Shown here: piece after piece, positions 9,332 through 17,306 of the stretch
Numbering within the stretch: the stretch's first letter is position 1
Layout of the letters: each line of letters opens with the position of its first letter
Assembly (NCBI RefSeq): GCF_018780105.1
Contig: NZ_JADMKC010000030.1
Span: 1-50,141, forward strand
DNA from: Thiobacillus sp.
GTDB taxonomy: Bacteria > Pseudomonadota > Gammaproteobacteria > Burkholderiales > Thiobacillaceae
Direction: 5' to 3'
DNA length: 50,141 bases
The notes under the pieces: model-generated
Databases searched by the model: none
What the model saw: the letters and a program-made list of their open reading frames with translations, nothing else
Told to the model about the DNA's origin: nothing
Program-made: the position numbers and the translations under genes

Positions 9332-10645
9332 TTGGCTACGCCTAAATCCGGCATGAGCAAGTATGGGGATCTGAAGCGTCGCCTGCTGTTTCTGCTCGGC
9401 GCACTGATCGTATACCGCATCGGGACATTTATTCCGGTACCGGGTATTGATCCGCTTGTACTGGACCAGCTGTTCAAATCTCAGCAGGGCGGCATTCTCG
9501 GCATGTTCAACATGTTCTCGGGTGGTGCGCTGTCTCGTTTCAGCGTATTTGCACTGGGGATCATGCCGTACATCTCGGCGTCGATCATCGTGCAGTTGAT
9601 GACGACCGTTTCGCCCCAGCTGGAAGCCTTGAAAAAGGAAGGCGAGGCCGGCCGCCGCAAGATTACGCAGTACACCCGTTATGGGACCCTGTTCCTTGCC
9701 CTGTTTCAGGCAATTGGAATTGCAATTGCATTAGAGTCTCAGGCTGGTTTGGTGCTGGATCCCGGTATGGCTTTCCGCTTGACCACGGTAGTGACCTTGA
9801 CCGCGGGGACCTTGTTTCTGATGTGGCTAGGCGAGCAGATTACTGAACGTGGTCTTGGAAACGGTATCTCCATTATCATTTTTGCGGGTATTGCTGCAGG
9901 TTTGCCGCACGCCATTGGCGGAACGCTAGAGCTTACGCGGACAGGTGCGTTCTCCATTCCGCTGGTGTTGATGCTTTTTGTGGCGGTGTTGCTGGTTACT
10001 GCATTGGTTGTATTTGTCGAACGCGGTCAGCGCAAGATTCTGGTCAATTACGCTAAACGCCAGGTGGGCAAGATGGTCGTGGGCGGGCAGAGTTCACATC
10101 TGCCGCTTAAGTTGAATATGGCGGGCGTCATTCCCCCGATCTTCGCTTCGAGCATTATTTTGTTCCCCGCCACCCTGGCGGGCTGGTTTGGCAGCAAGGA
10201 TGGTTTGGGTTGGCTTAAAGATATCGCCTCAACCCTGTCGCCCGGCCAACCGGTATATGTGTTGCTGTATGCGCTTGCGATCATCTTCTTTTGCTTTTTT
10301 TATACGGCCTTGGTGTTCAACTCCAAGGAAACGGCAGAAAATTTGAAGAAGAGCGGTGCGTTTGTGCCGGGGATTCGTCCTGGTGATCAGACTGCACGCT
10401 ACATCGACAAGATTTTGACCCGGCTTACCTTGGTTGGTGCGATATACATCACGCTGGTGTGCTTGCTGCCCGAGTTTCTGATTTTGAAATGGAATGTGCC
10501 TTTCTATTTCGGCGGTACGTCCCTGCTGATTATCGTGGTGGTTACGATGGACTTTATGGCGCAAGTTCAGGCTTACGTCATGTCTCATCAATATGAAGGA
10601 TTGCTTAAGAAGGCAAATTTCAAGAGTGGTCTGGTGGGTCGCTAA
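9332..10645 (+). CDS. secY: Protein translocase subunit SecY
   Basis: 437 aa with ten predicted membrane helices. SecY is the pore of the Sec translocon, working with SecE, SecG and SecA. Recognised by [24 protein letters not shown] in the first helix, the plug region [15 protein letters not shown], and the cytosolic loop [13 protein letters not shown]. The chosen start is a TTG at 9332 with GAGGA eight bases upstream; ATG at 9353 is the alternative and would remove seven residues. A further upstream start would lie inside rplO. Confidence 0.96.
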   Translation: MATPKSGMSKYGDLKRRLLFLLGALIVYRIGTFIPVPGIDPLVLDQLFKSQQGGILGMFNMFSGGALSRFSVFALGIMPYISASIIVQLMTTVSPQLEALKKEGEAGRRKITQYTRYGTLFLALFQAIGIAIALESQAGLVLDPGMAFRLTTVVTLTAGTLFLMWLGEQITERGLGNGISIIIFAGIAAGLPHAIGGTLELTRTGAFSIPLVLMLFVAVLLVTALVVFVERGQRKILVNYAKRQVGKMVVGGQSSHLPLKLNMAGVIPPIFASSIILFPATLAGWFGSKDGLGWLKDIASTLSPGQPVYVLLYALAIIFFCFFYTALVFNSKETAENLKKSGAFVPGIRPGDQTARYIDKILTRLTLVGAIYITLVCLLPEFLILKWNVPFYFGGTSLLIIVVVTMDFMAQVQAYVMSHQYEGLLKKANFKSGLVGR

Positions 10646-10739
10646 GCGGCAATGTAGGTTGAACCGGCTTCCTGAGGGTTTGCTTTTGCAGTAATTGTTT
10701 TTGTTCGGCGGTATATGCCGATAGTGAATGGAGAGAACC

Positions 10740-10853
10740 ATGAGAGTTCAGGCTTCTGTTAAAAAAATGTGCCGTAAATGTAAGGTTGTACGTCGCAAGG
10801 GTGTTGTGCGCGTGATTTGCGACGATCCCCGTCACAAGCAACGTCAGGGCTGA
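10740..10853 (+). CDS. rpmJ: 50S ribosomal protein L36 (zinc-binding type)
   Basis: 37 aa: begins [20 protein letters not shown] and ends with [10 protein letters not shown]. Cys11, Cys14, Cys27 and His32 form the zinc ribbon of the C-plus form. L36 is the smallest 50S protein. GGAGAG lies just before the ATG. In most relatives infA stands between secY and this gene; here the gap is only 94 bases and cannot encode IF-1. Confidence 0.95.
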   Translation: MRVQASVKKMCRKCKVVRRKGVVRVICDDPRHKQRQG

Positions 10854-10879
10854 TCCTGGCTTGTCGATTTGATTTCGAG

Positions 10880-10898
10880 TCAACCAATGTTTGGTTGA
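10880..10898 (+). promoter_or_regulatory. Perfect inverted repeat at the rpsM promoter
   Basis: TCAACCAA (10880-10887) and TTGGTTGA (10891-10898) form an 8-base perfect inverted repeat with a 3-base centre. It covers the region where a -35 element would sit for the TATAAT at 10904. It could be an operator or a short hairpin at the end of the rpmJ transcript, though no T-run follows directly. Confidence 0.5.
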
Positions 10899-10900
10899 TG

Positions 10901-10909
10901 TGTTATAAT
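10901..10909 (+). promoter_or_regulatory. Extended -10 promoter for the rpsM-rplQ operon
   Basis: TGTTATAAT (10901-10909) is an exact extended -10 element (TGn followed by the TATAAT consensus). No good -35 hexamer is visible at the right spacing, which extended -10 promoters tolerate. Transcription would start near 10916, about 22 bases before the rpsM ATG. Confidence 0.65.
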
Positions 10910-10937
10910 ATTTTGTTTTGCGCTCGGAGCTTTGCCA

Positions 10938-11294
10938 ATGGCTCGTATTGCAGGGGTTAATATCCCGAATCATCAACACGCGGTTATCGCGTTGACCGCC
11001 ATTTTCGGTATCGGTCGTACTACGTCTGGAAAGATTTGTGACGCTTCTGGCATTGCCCAGACGTCGAAAATCAAGGACTTGACTGAAGCGGAGATGGAGC
11101 GTCTGCGTGAAGGCGTGGCCAAGTTCGCGGTCGAAGGTGACCTTCGTCGTGAAATCACCATGAACATCAAGCGGCTGATGGACCTCGGTTGTTACCGTGG
11201 TTTCCGTCACCGTAAAGGCTTGCCGGCACGTGGTCAGCGTACCCGTACCAATGCCCGTACCCGTAAGGGTCCGCGCAAGGCCATCAGAAAATAA
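10938..11294 (+). CDS. rpsM: 30S ribosomal protein S13
   Basis: 118 aa. It starts [19 protein letters not shown], with the helix-two-turn-helix [16 protein letters not shown] and the tail [22 protein letters not shown]13 contacts the P-site tRNA and forms bridges with the 50S subunit. I chose the ATG at 10938; a TTG two codons earlier is also in frame. It opens the alpha operon rpsM-rpsK-rpsD-rpoA-rplQ. Confidence 0.97.
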   Translation: MARIAGVNIPNHQHAVIALTAIFGIGRTTSGKICDASGIAQTSKIKDLTEAEMERLREGVAKFAVEGDLRREITMNIKRLMDLGCYRGFRHRKGLPARGQRTRTNARTRKGPRKAIRK

Positions 11295-11303
11295 GGTTTA
11301 GAC

Positions 11304-11696
11304 ATGGCTACGAAAACAGCAGCTCGCGTTCGCAAGAAGGTTAAAAAGAATGTGGCAGAGGGTATTGCCCACATTCATGCTTCTTTCAATAACACGATTG
11401 TGACGATCACCGATCGTCAGGGTAACGCGCTTTCCTGGGCGACGGCGGGCGGCGCAGGCTTCAAGGGCTCGCGCAAGTCGACTCCGTTTGCTGCTCAGGT
11501 TGCGGCCGAAAATGCCGGAAAGATTGCGCAGGAATGTGGCGTGAAAAACCTGGAAGTTCGCATCAAGGGCCCGGGCCCTGGCCGCGAATCCACCGTTCGT
11601 GCATTGAATGCGCTGGGCTTCAAGATCTTGACGATCTCTGATGTGACCCCCATTCCGCACAACGGTTGCCGTCCTTCCAAAAAGCGTCGTATCTAA
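11304..11696 (+). CDS. rpsK: 30S ribosomal protein S11
   Basis: 130 aa. Recognised by [26 protein letters not shown] and the end [21 protein letters not shown]11 sits on the 30S platform near the mRNA exit. It lies nine bases after rpsM and 14 bases before the rpsD start. Confidence 0.97.
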   Translation: MATKTAARVRKKVKKNVAEGIAHIHASFNNTIVTITDRQGNALSWATAGGAGFKGSRKSTPFAAQVAAENAGKIAQECGVKNLEVRIKGPGPGRESTVRALNALGFKILTISDVTPIPHNGCRPSKKRRI

Positions 11697-11710
11697 TAGT
11701 AGGGAAAATC

Positions 11711-12340
11711 ATGGCTCGTAATCTTGATCCCAAATGCCGTCAGTGTCGCCGTGAGGGCGAGAAGCTCTTCCTCAAGGGCGAGAAATGTTTCACTGACAAA
11801 TGCGCAATCGAGCGCCGCGCCTATGCACCTGGTCAGCATGGTCAGAAAAGCGGTGCGCGCCTGTCCGGTTATGGCGTTCAACTGCGTGAAAAGCAGAAAA
11901 TCCGTCGTATCTATGGCGTTCTTGAAGGTCAGTTCCGTTTGACATACAAGCGTGCAGACAGCCGCAAGGGTGTGACCGGCGAAAATCTGCTTTCGATGCT
12001 GGAGTCGCGTCTGGACTCGGTTTGTTATCGCATGGGTTTCGGCGCCTCGCGCACTGAAGCACGTCAGGTTTTGCGCCACAACGGCATTACCGTGAACGGT
12101 CGTCGCGTCAATATTCCTTCGTATCAGGTGCGTGCGGGTGATGTGGTTGAGGTGGCTGAAAAGGCCAAGTCTCATTTGCGGATCAAGGCTGCGGCAGAAG
12201 CTACGGCGGCACGTGGTTACCCTGAGTGGGTCGAAGTGGATGCCAAAGCGCTGAAGGGCACCTACAAGGCTGCTCCGCTTCGCTCGGAACTGCCGTCGAC
12301 CATCAACGAATCTCTGGTCGTTGAACTGTACTCCAAATAA
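11711..12340 (+). CDS. rpsD: 30S ribosomal protein S4 (four-cysteine type)
   Basis: 209 aa. S4 nucleates 30S assembly and in E. coli represses the alpha operon. The S4 RNA-binding domain is visible as [15 protein letters not shown] and [22 protein letters not shown]. The N-terminus has cysteines 9, 12, 26 and 31 (CRQC...CFTDKC), the zinc-binding pattern lost in E. coli S4. The ATG at 11711 follows AGGGAAAA; an earlier in-frame start at 11666 overlaps rpsK and is not supported. Confidence 0.96.
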   Translation: MARNLDPKCRQCRREGEKLFLKGEKCFTDKCAIERRAYAPGQHGQKSGARLSGYGVQLREKQKIRRIYGVLEGQFRLTYKRADSRKGVTGENLLSMLESRLDSVCYRMGFGASRTEARQVLRHNGITVNGRRVNIPSYQVRAGDVVEVAEKAKSHLRIKAAAEATAARGYPEWVEVDAKALKGTYKAAPLRSELPSTINESLVVELYSK

Positions 12341-12383
12341 GCTGGGCCGGTCTTGATGGCCAGGTGTTAAGGAATCGTACTTT

Positions 12384-13364
12384 ATGCAAAGCGCAACGGA
12401 ATTTCTCAAACCACGTATTGTGGAAGTTGATCGTGCTTCACCGCTGCACGCTAAGGTCATCATGGAGCCTTTCGAGCGTGGCTATGGCCATACGCTCGGC
12501 AATGCGCTTCGTCGCATCCTCTTGTCATCCATGGTTGGCTATGCGCCAACCGAAGTGACCATCAGCGGTGTGGTGCATGAATATTCGACGATTGAAGGCG
12601 TTCAGGAAGACGTCGTCGACATTCTGCTGAATCTCAAAGGCATTGCTTTCAAGATGCACGGCAAGTCCGAAGTCATGCTGAAAGTCAGCAAATCTGGCGA
12701 GGGTGTTGTCACTGCAGGCGACATCGAAGTCGGTCACGACATTGAAGTGCTGAACCCTGCTCATGTGATCGCTCACCTGACCAAGGGCGGCAAGCTGGAC
12801 ATGGAAATCAAGATCGAAGCCGGCCGCGGTTATCAGCCCGCCAGCGTGCGAAAGGTTTCCGAAGATACGCGCTCTGTGGGTTCCATCCTGCTGGATGCAT
12901 CTTTCAGCCCGGTCCGTCGTGTGGCTTACTCGGTTGAAAGTGCGCGCGTTGAGCAGCGTACCGACCTTGACCGCCTGGTGATCGATATCGAGACCAACGG
13001 TGTGGTCGAGCCGGAAGAGGCCGTGCGCACTGCTGCGCGCATTCTGGTGAAACAGTTGTCGGTCTTCGCTGATCTTGAAGGCACACCAGCCGAATCAGAG
13101 TTGCCGCGTTCGCCACAAGTCGATCCGCTGCTGCTGCGTCCGGTTGATGACCTTGAGCTGACTGTCCGTTCGGCCAATTGCCTGAAAGCCGAAAACATCT
13201 ACTTCATCGGCGACCTGATTCAGCGTTCCGAATCCGAATTGCTGCGCACGCCGAATCTGGGCCGCAAGTCGCTGAATGAAATCAAGGATGTGCTTGCTTC
13301 ACGCAGCCTGTCCTTGGGGATGCGCCTCGAAAACTGGCCGCCCGCAGGTCTCGAGCGCCCCTGA
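12384..13364 (+). CDS. rpoA: DNA-directed RNA polymerase subunit alpha
   Basis: 326 aa. The N-terminal dimerisation domain has the [21 protein letters not shown] signature (split here into its two halves at GNALRR), and the C-terminal domain (from about residue 250) has [14 protein letters not shown] and [13 protein letters not shown], which bind UP-element DNA and activators. Alpha starts assembly of the polymerase core. It lies 43 bases after rpsD in the standard alpha operon order. Confidence 0.97.
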   Translation: MQSATEFLKPRIVEVDRASPLHAKVIMEPFERGYGHTLGNALRRILLSSMVGYAPTEVTISGVVHEYSTIEGVQEDVVDILLNLKGIAFKMHGKSEVMLKVSKSGEGVVTAGDIEVGHDIEVLNPAHVIAHLTKGGKLDMEIKIEAGRGYQPASVRKVSEDTRSVGSILLDASFSPVRRVAYSVESARVEQRTDLDRLVIDIETNGVVEPEEAVRTAARILVKQLSVFADLEGTPAESELPRSPQVDPLLLRPVDDLELTVRSANCLKAENIYFIGDLIQRSESELLRTPNLGRKSLNEIKDVLASRSLSLGMRLENWPPAGLERP

Positions 13365-13447
13365 TTTTTTAATTGTCACCTGATAATAAAGTGCGGGTCG
13401 CCTTGGCTGGCGGCTTTGCCCAAGAATATATCTAAAAGGAATTTGCC

Positions 13448-13837
13448 ATGCGTCATCGTCAGTCTAACCGTAAGCTCAACCGTACAACCAGCCATCGTCT
13501 GGCCATGTTTCGCAACATGACGGTGTCCCTGCTGAAGCACGAAGTCATCAAGACGACGTTGCCTAAAGCCAAGGAGTTGCGCCGTTTCGTCGAGCCCCTG
13601 ATTACTTTGGGTAAAGAGCCGAGCCTTGCCAACCATCGCCTGGCGTTCGACCGCATGCGTGACCGTGACATGGTGGTCAAGCTGTTTGCCGAATTGGGCC
13701 CGCGTTACAAAACCCGTCCGGGTGGCTATCTGCGCATCCTGAAGTTCGGTTTCCGCAATGGCGACAATGCGCCGATGGCATTGGTCGAACTGGTCGATCG
13801 CCCGGATAGCAGCGCCGTTGCTGTCGACGTCGAATAA
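13448..13837 (+). CDS. rplQ: 50S ribosomal protein L17
   Basis: 129 aa. It starts [21 protein letters not shown] and contains the [19 protein letters not shown] motif and the [11 protein letters not shown] end. L17 is near the exit tunnel. It closes the alpha operon and is followed 22 bases later by a strong terminator. The 83-base gap before it holds an AAAAGGA ribosome-binding site but no further gene. Confidence 0.97.
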   Translation: MRHRQSNRKLNRTTSHRLAMFRNMTVSLLKHEVIKTTLPKAKELRRFVEPLITLGKEPSLANHRLAFDRMRDRDMVVKLFAELGPRYKTRPGGYLRILKFGFRNGDNAPMALVELVDRPDSSAVAVDVE

Positions 13838-13859
13838 GTTGCTGCACGCTTCATCCAAG

Positions 13860-13889
13860 TGAAAAAGCCGGGTTATCCCGGCTTTTTCA
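13860..13889 (+). terminator. Intrinsic terminator of the ribosomal protein cluster
   Basis: A 13-base stem (13860-13872 with 13877-13889) around a TTAT loop: GC-rich core GCCGGG/CCCGGC flanked by an A-run and a T-run. It ends the rpsM-rplQ transcript cleanly. Confidence 0.92.
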
Positions 13890-13965
13890 TGTCCGCAATC
13901 TGGCCGCTGTACCGAGAGCGGCGGTTTGGGCATACTCCTTGTAATCGTCTTCAAGGGTGCGGACT

Positions 13966-14694
13966 GTGATCGTTCTGTTTACGGATTTTGGCGTGCACGA
14001 CCCCTATGTCGGGCAGATCAAGGCACGATTGGCACAACTTGCGCCAGCGCACCAGGTCATCGATCTGCTGCATGAAGTGCCGGATTTCAATGCGCATGCC
14101 GGCGCCCATTTGCTGGCCGCGTTTGCGCAGGGCTTTCCGCCTGGAAGCGTCTTTATTGCAGTTGTCGACCCGGGCGTGGGTACGCCGCGTGATGCGGTCG
14201 TGCTGCTGGCGGGTGGGCACTGGTATGTCGGCCCGGATAATGGCCTGTTATCCGTCGTACATGCGCGCCAGACTGACGCCCGGCTGTGGCGCATCGACTG
14301 GCGCCCCGATGTGATCTCCGCCACCTTTCATGGGCGTGACCTGTTCGCATTGATTGCAGCCGAGATCGCGCGCGGCGAGTTTCCACATGACAAGTTGAGC
14401 CCGCTGGACAAACTTCAGGTCGAGTTCGATGCAGGCGACTTGCCCCGGGTGATCTACATCGATCATTACGGCAATGCCTGGACGGGTATACGCGGCGTGC
14501 TAAGCAATGCGCGTGTGCAGGCTGCCGGCGAGACTTTCGTTCATGGCGAAAGCTTCGGCTTTGTCGAAAAGGGTGCGGGTTTCTGGTTCATCAACAGCGT
14601 TGGGCTGCTTGAACTGGCAGTAAATCGGGGCAGTGCTGCTGCAAACTTCGGTTTGAAAGTGGGCGATCCGGTTCAGGTGCAGCGTCTGAATTGA
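13966..14694 (+). CDS. SAM hydroxide adenosyltransferase (DUF62 family)
   Basis: 242 aa. Members split S-adenosylmethionine into adenosine and methionine using a water-derived hydroxide; relatives include the fluorinase and chlorinase. Visible family marks are the start VLFTDFGVHDPYVGQIKA, VFIAVVDPGVGTPR and YVGPDNGLLS, then YIDHYGNAWT opening the C-terminal domain. The GTG at 13966 is preceded by AAGGG eight bases upstream and gives the usual start; a GTG at 13957 lacks such a site. It stands alone after the ribosomal cluster and converges on the gene at 14711. The cellular reason for SAM hydrolysis is not settled for this family. Confidence 0.88.
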   Translation: MIVLFTDFGVHDPYVGQIKARLAQLAPAHQVIDLLHEVPDFNAHAGAHLLAAFAQGFPPGSVFIAVVDPGVGTPRDAVVLLAGGHWYVGPDNGLLSVVHARQTDARLWRIDWRPDVISATFHGRDLFALIAAEIARGEFPHDKLSPLDKLQVEFDAGDLPRVIYIDHYGNAWTGIRGVLSNARVQAAGETFVHGESFGFVEKGAGFWFINSVGLLELAVNRGSAAANFGLKVGDPVQVQRLN

Positions 14695-14710
14695 TTGCTT
14701 GCCCAGATGG

Positions 14711-15997
14711 CTATATGCCTATCAGCAGGGCGCGATAATCATTGACGTTGGTGCGGGTCGGGCCGGTCACGACCAGATCGCCCAGCGCCGCAAAAAAAGC
14801 ATGGCTATCGTGTCTGGCCAACAGTATCTCCGGATCCACATCCATCTCGGCTGCACGCTTCAAGCTGTCCGGGGTGATCAATGCGCCTGCGTTGTCTTCG
14901 CTACCGTCGATGCCATCGGTATCGCAGGCAATGGCGGCGGCCGGCAGGTCACGCAAGGCCAGCGCCAGCGCCAGCAGATATTCGCTATTGCGGCCGCCGC
15001 GGCCATGTTGCGGCCGCAGGGCGACCGTGGTTTCTCCACCGGAAACAAGGGCTAGCGGGGTTCGCCGTGTCATCGCATGGACCAGCGCCGCATGCTGGCG
15101 GGCAACGGTCTGGGCATCGCCGCTGACTGCATCGGACAGCAGCACGGCCGGGATGCCCTGTTGCTCGAAATAGGCGGTCGCTGCCGCCAGACTGTCGCGC
15201 GCACGGGCGATGATGCGGTTTTCCACCCGCTCGAAACAGGCGTCGCCGGGCTTGGGCGTGTCCGGCTGAACATCGCTGGCGCAGCCTTCGAGATGGTGTC
15301 TGACCCCCGCGGGCAGCGCGATCTGGAAACGCTGCAGAAGCGCGAGCGCATTGCCGCAGGTCGTGGGATCGGGGGCGCAGGGGCCGGAGGCGATGTCGGT
15401 GGGGTCGTCGCCGACCACGTCGGAAATGATCAGGCTCAGACCGCGCGCGCCTTGGGCGGCTTGGGCCAGTCTGCCGCCCGACAGGCGGGTGAGATGCTTG
15501 CGCACGGTGTTGATGTCCTGGATGCCCGCGCCGGCATGGAGCAGCGCCTTGGTCACCTGGCGCAGTTCCTTCAATGTCACGCCTGCGACCGGCGCTGCAA
15601 GCAGGCTGGAGCCGCCGCCCGATATCAGGACCAGCAGCAAGTCGTCTGCCCCCAACTGCCCCGCCAGATCGAGCATGCGCAGGGCCGCTGCTTCGCCGCG
15701 GCCGTCCGGTAGCGGATGGCTGGCCTCGATCACTTCGATGCGGCTGACTTCAATGTGCCGGGTGGGCAGGCTGTGCTGGTAGCGGGTCACGACCAGGCCG
15801 GATAGCGGTGTCTCAGCCGGCCAGTGCGCTTCCACCGCAGCAGCCATGCTGGCGGCCGCTTTGCCGCCGCCAAGCACCAGCGTGCGCCCGCGTGGGGGGG
15901 CGGGAAGATGGGGCGGCAGGATATGGGCCGGGTTCGCAGCGGCAACGGCAGCATGGAACGAGCCCAGCAGCAGTTGGCGTATGCGTTCTGTTTGCAT
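14711..15997 (-). CDS. Glycerate 2-kinase, MOFRL family
   Basis: 428 aa. This family phosphorylates D-glycerate to 2-phosphoglycerate (GckA/TtuD), linking glycolate or tartronate-semialdehyde breakdown to glycolysis. The N-terminal DUF4147 part has LVLGGGKAAASMAAAVEA and LLVLISGGGSSLL; the C-terminal MOFRL domain has LVSGGETTVAL, RGGRNSEYLLALAL and CDTDGIDGSEDNAGALI. The chosen ATG at 15997 has GGGAG five bases upstream on the minus strand; an earlier in-frame start would add 27 residues without support. It is divergent from the efflux adaptor gene, 65 bases away. In a carbon-fixing organism a role in photorespiratory glycolate salvage is plausible but inferred. Confidence 0.87.
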   Translation of the reverse strand: MQTERIRQLLLGSFHAAVAAANPAHILPPHLPAPPRGRTLVLGGGKAAASMAAAVEAHWPAETPLSGLVVTRYQHSLPTRHIEVSRIEVIEASHPLPDGRGEAAALRMLDLAGQLGADDLLLVLISGGGSSLLAAPVAGVTLKELRQVTKALLHAGAGIQDINTVRKHLTRLSGGRLAQAAQGARGLSLIISDVVGDDPTDIASGPCAPDPTTCGNALALLQRFQIALPAGVRHHLEGCASDVQPDTPKPGDACFERVENRIIARARDSLAAATAYFEQQGIPAVLLSDAVSGDAQTVARQHAALVHAMTRRTPLALVSGGETTVALRPQHGRGGRNSEYLLALALALRDLPAAAIACDTDGIDGSEDNAGALITPDSLKRAAEMDVDPEILLARHDSHAFFAALGDLVVTGPTRTNVNDYRALLIGI

Positions 15998-16062
15998 ATA
16001 AACTCCCACGCTTGATTCGCAAGCCTTTTTGCGCGCTTGCAAGACGAATTCAGGGTTGATCG

Positions 16063-17271
16063 ATGTCATTCTTATCACACACCGCTGTCCTGGCCGGACG
16101 CTGGGCTGGCCTGGTGCGCACGCTGTTCGGCGCTACGACGATCAGCATCATTATGCTGGGATGTAGCGATAACGACACGCCCCGGAACGACGCGGCCAAA
16201 GCGTCCCAATCCGACGCGCGTGCCGGTCAGGCAGCGGCCGCCAAGCCGGCCTTGACGGTCGCCGCCATCACGCCGCAGTTGATCGAATGGCCGCGCGTGC
16301 TGACCAGCAACGGCAATGTCGCCGCTTGGCAGGAAGCCGTGATCAGCAGCGAAGTCAGCAATCTGCGCTTGATCGCGGTGCAGGTCAACGTGGGCGATCA
16401 GGTGAAAAAGGGCCAAGTGCTGGCACGCATTGCCAGCGACACCGTCGAGGCCGAACTGTCGCAAGCCAACGCATCCGTTGCCGAGGCCGAGGCCATGCTG
16501 AGCGAGGCGCGTGCCAACGGCGATCGTGCGAGGCAGTATCAAAAGACCGGCTTTCTCAGCGCCCAGCAGATCAACCAGTACCTGACGGCGGAGAAGACCG
16601 CGGTCGCCCGGCTCAATGCAGCACGCGCGCGCTTGCAGACCGAGCAGTTGCGGCTGGCGCAAACCGTAGTGCGCGCGCCCGACGACGGCGTGATTTCGGC
16701 GCGCACCGCGACCATCGGTTCACTTGCCCAGCCCGGGCAGGAATTGTTCCGCCTGATCCGCGGCAACCGGCTTGAATGGCGCGCCGAAGTCAGCGCCGCC
16801 GATCTGGCCAGGCTCAAGCCCGGGATGGCTGCGACCCTGACCTCCCCGGATGGCACGCAGGTGCAGGGGCGCGTGCGCATGGTTGCGCCGACCGTCGATC
16901 CGCAGACCCTGAACGGGCTGGTGTACGTTGATCTGCCGCCGACGGCGTCGGCCAATGGCTTGCGCGCCGGCATGTTCGCGCAGGGGGTGTTCGAGTTGGG
17001 ACGTGCACGCGCCATGAGCTTGCCGCAATCCGCCGTGGTGCTGCGCGAGGGCTTCAGTTATGTATTCCAGTTGGCCGGCGCAGCCGGAGCAGAACAGGCC
17101 CGGGTGAGCCAGGTCAAAGTCGGCATCGGACAGCGTCGCGGAGACCAGATCGAAATCATCGGTGGCATCCAGCCGGACGCCCGGGTCGTGGCCAGCGGTG
17201 CGGGTTTCCTGGCCGATGGCGATGCGGTGCAGGTACTGGGTGCGGCGGCGGCCAGCCGCCCGCAGCAGTAG
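16063..17271 (+). CDS. RND efflux periplasmic adaptor (lipoprotein)
   Basis: 402 aa, membrane fusion protein family. Residues 20-34 are hydrophobic and end IMLGC, a lipobox with Cys34, so the protein is probably anchored to the inner membrane by lipid. The barrel-sandwich halves are AVQVNVGDQVKKGQVLARI and VRAPDDGVISARTATIGSLAQPGQ, flanking an alanine-rich coiled-coil hairpin (about residues 125-200). It joins the pump encoded 35 bases downstream to an outer-membrane channel, which is not in this window. The substrate cannot be read from the sequence. Confidence 0.88.
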   Translation: MSFLSHTAVLAGRWAGLVRTLFGATTISIIMLGCSDNDTPRNDAAKASQSDARAGQAAAAKPALTVAAITPQLIEWPRVLTSNGNVAAWQEAVISSEVSNLRLIAVQVNVGDQVKKGQVLARIASDTVEAELSQANASVAEAEAMLSEARANGDRARQYQKTGFLSAQQINQYLTAEKTAVARLNAARARLQTEQLRLAQTVVRAPDDGVISARTATIGSLAQPGQELFRLIRGNRLEWRAEVSAADLARLKPGMAATLTSPDGTQVQGRVRMVAPTVDPQTLNGLVYVDLPPTASANGLRAGMFAQGVFELGRARAMSLPQSAVVLREGFSYVFQLAGAAGAEQARVSQVKVGIGQRRGDQIEIIGGIQPDARVVASGAGFLADGDAVQVLGAAAASRPQQ

Positions 17272-17306
17272 TTCAACGGTTCTCCGCCACCTGAGCAAGC
17301 TCAATC

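Noticed and set aside
13365..13447. Promoter before rplQ
   Set aside because: TTGTCA and GATAAT are present but only about six bases apart, not a functional spacing.
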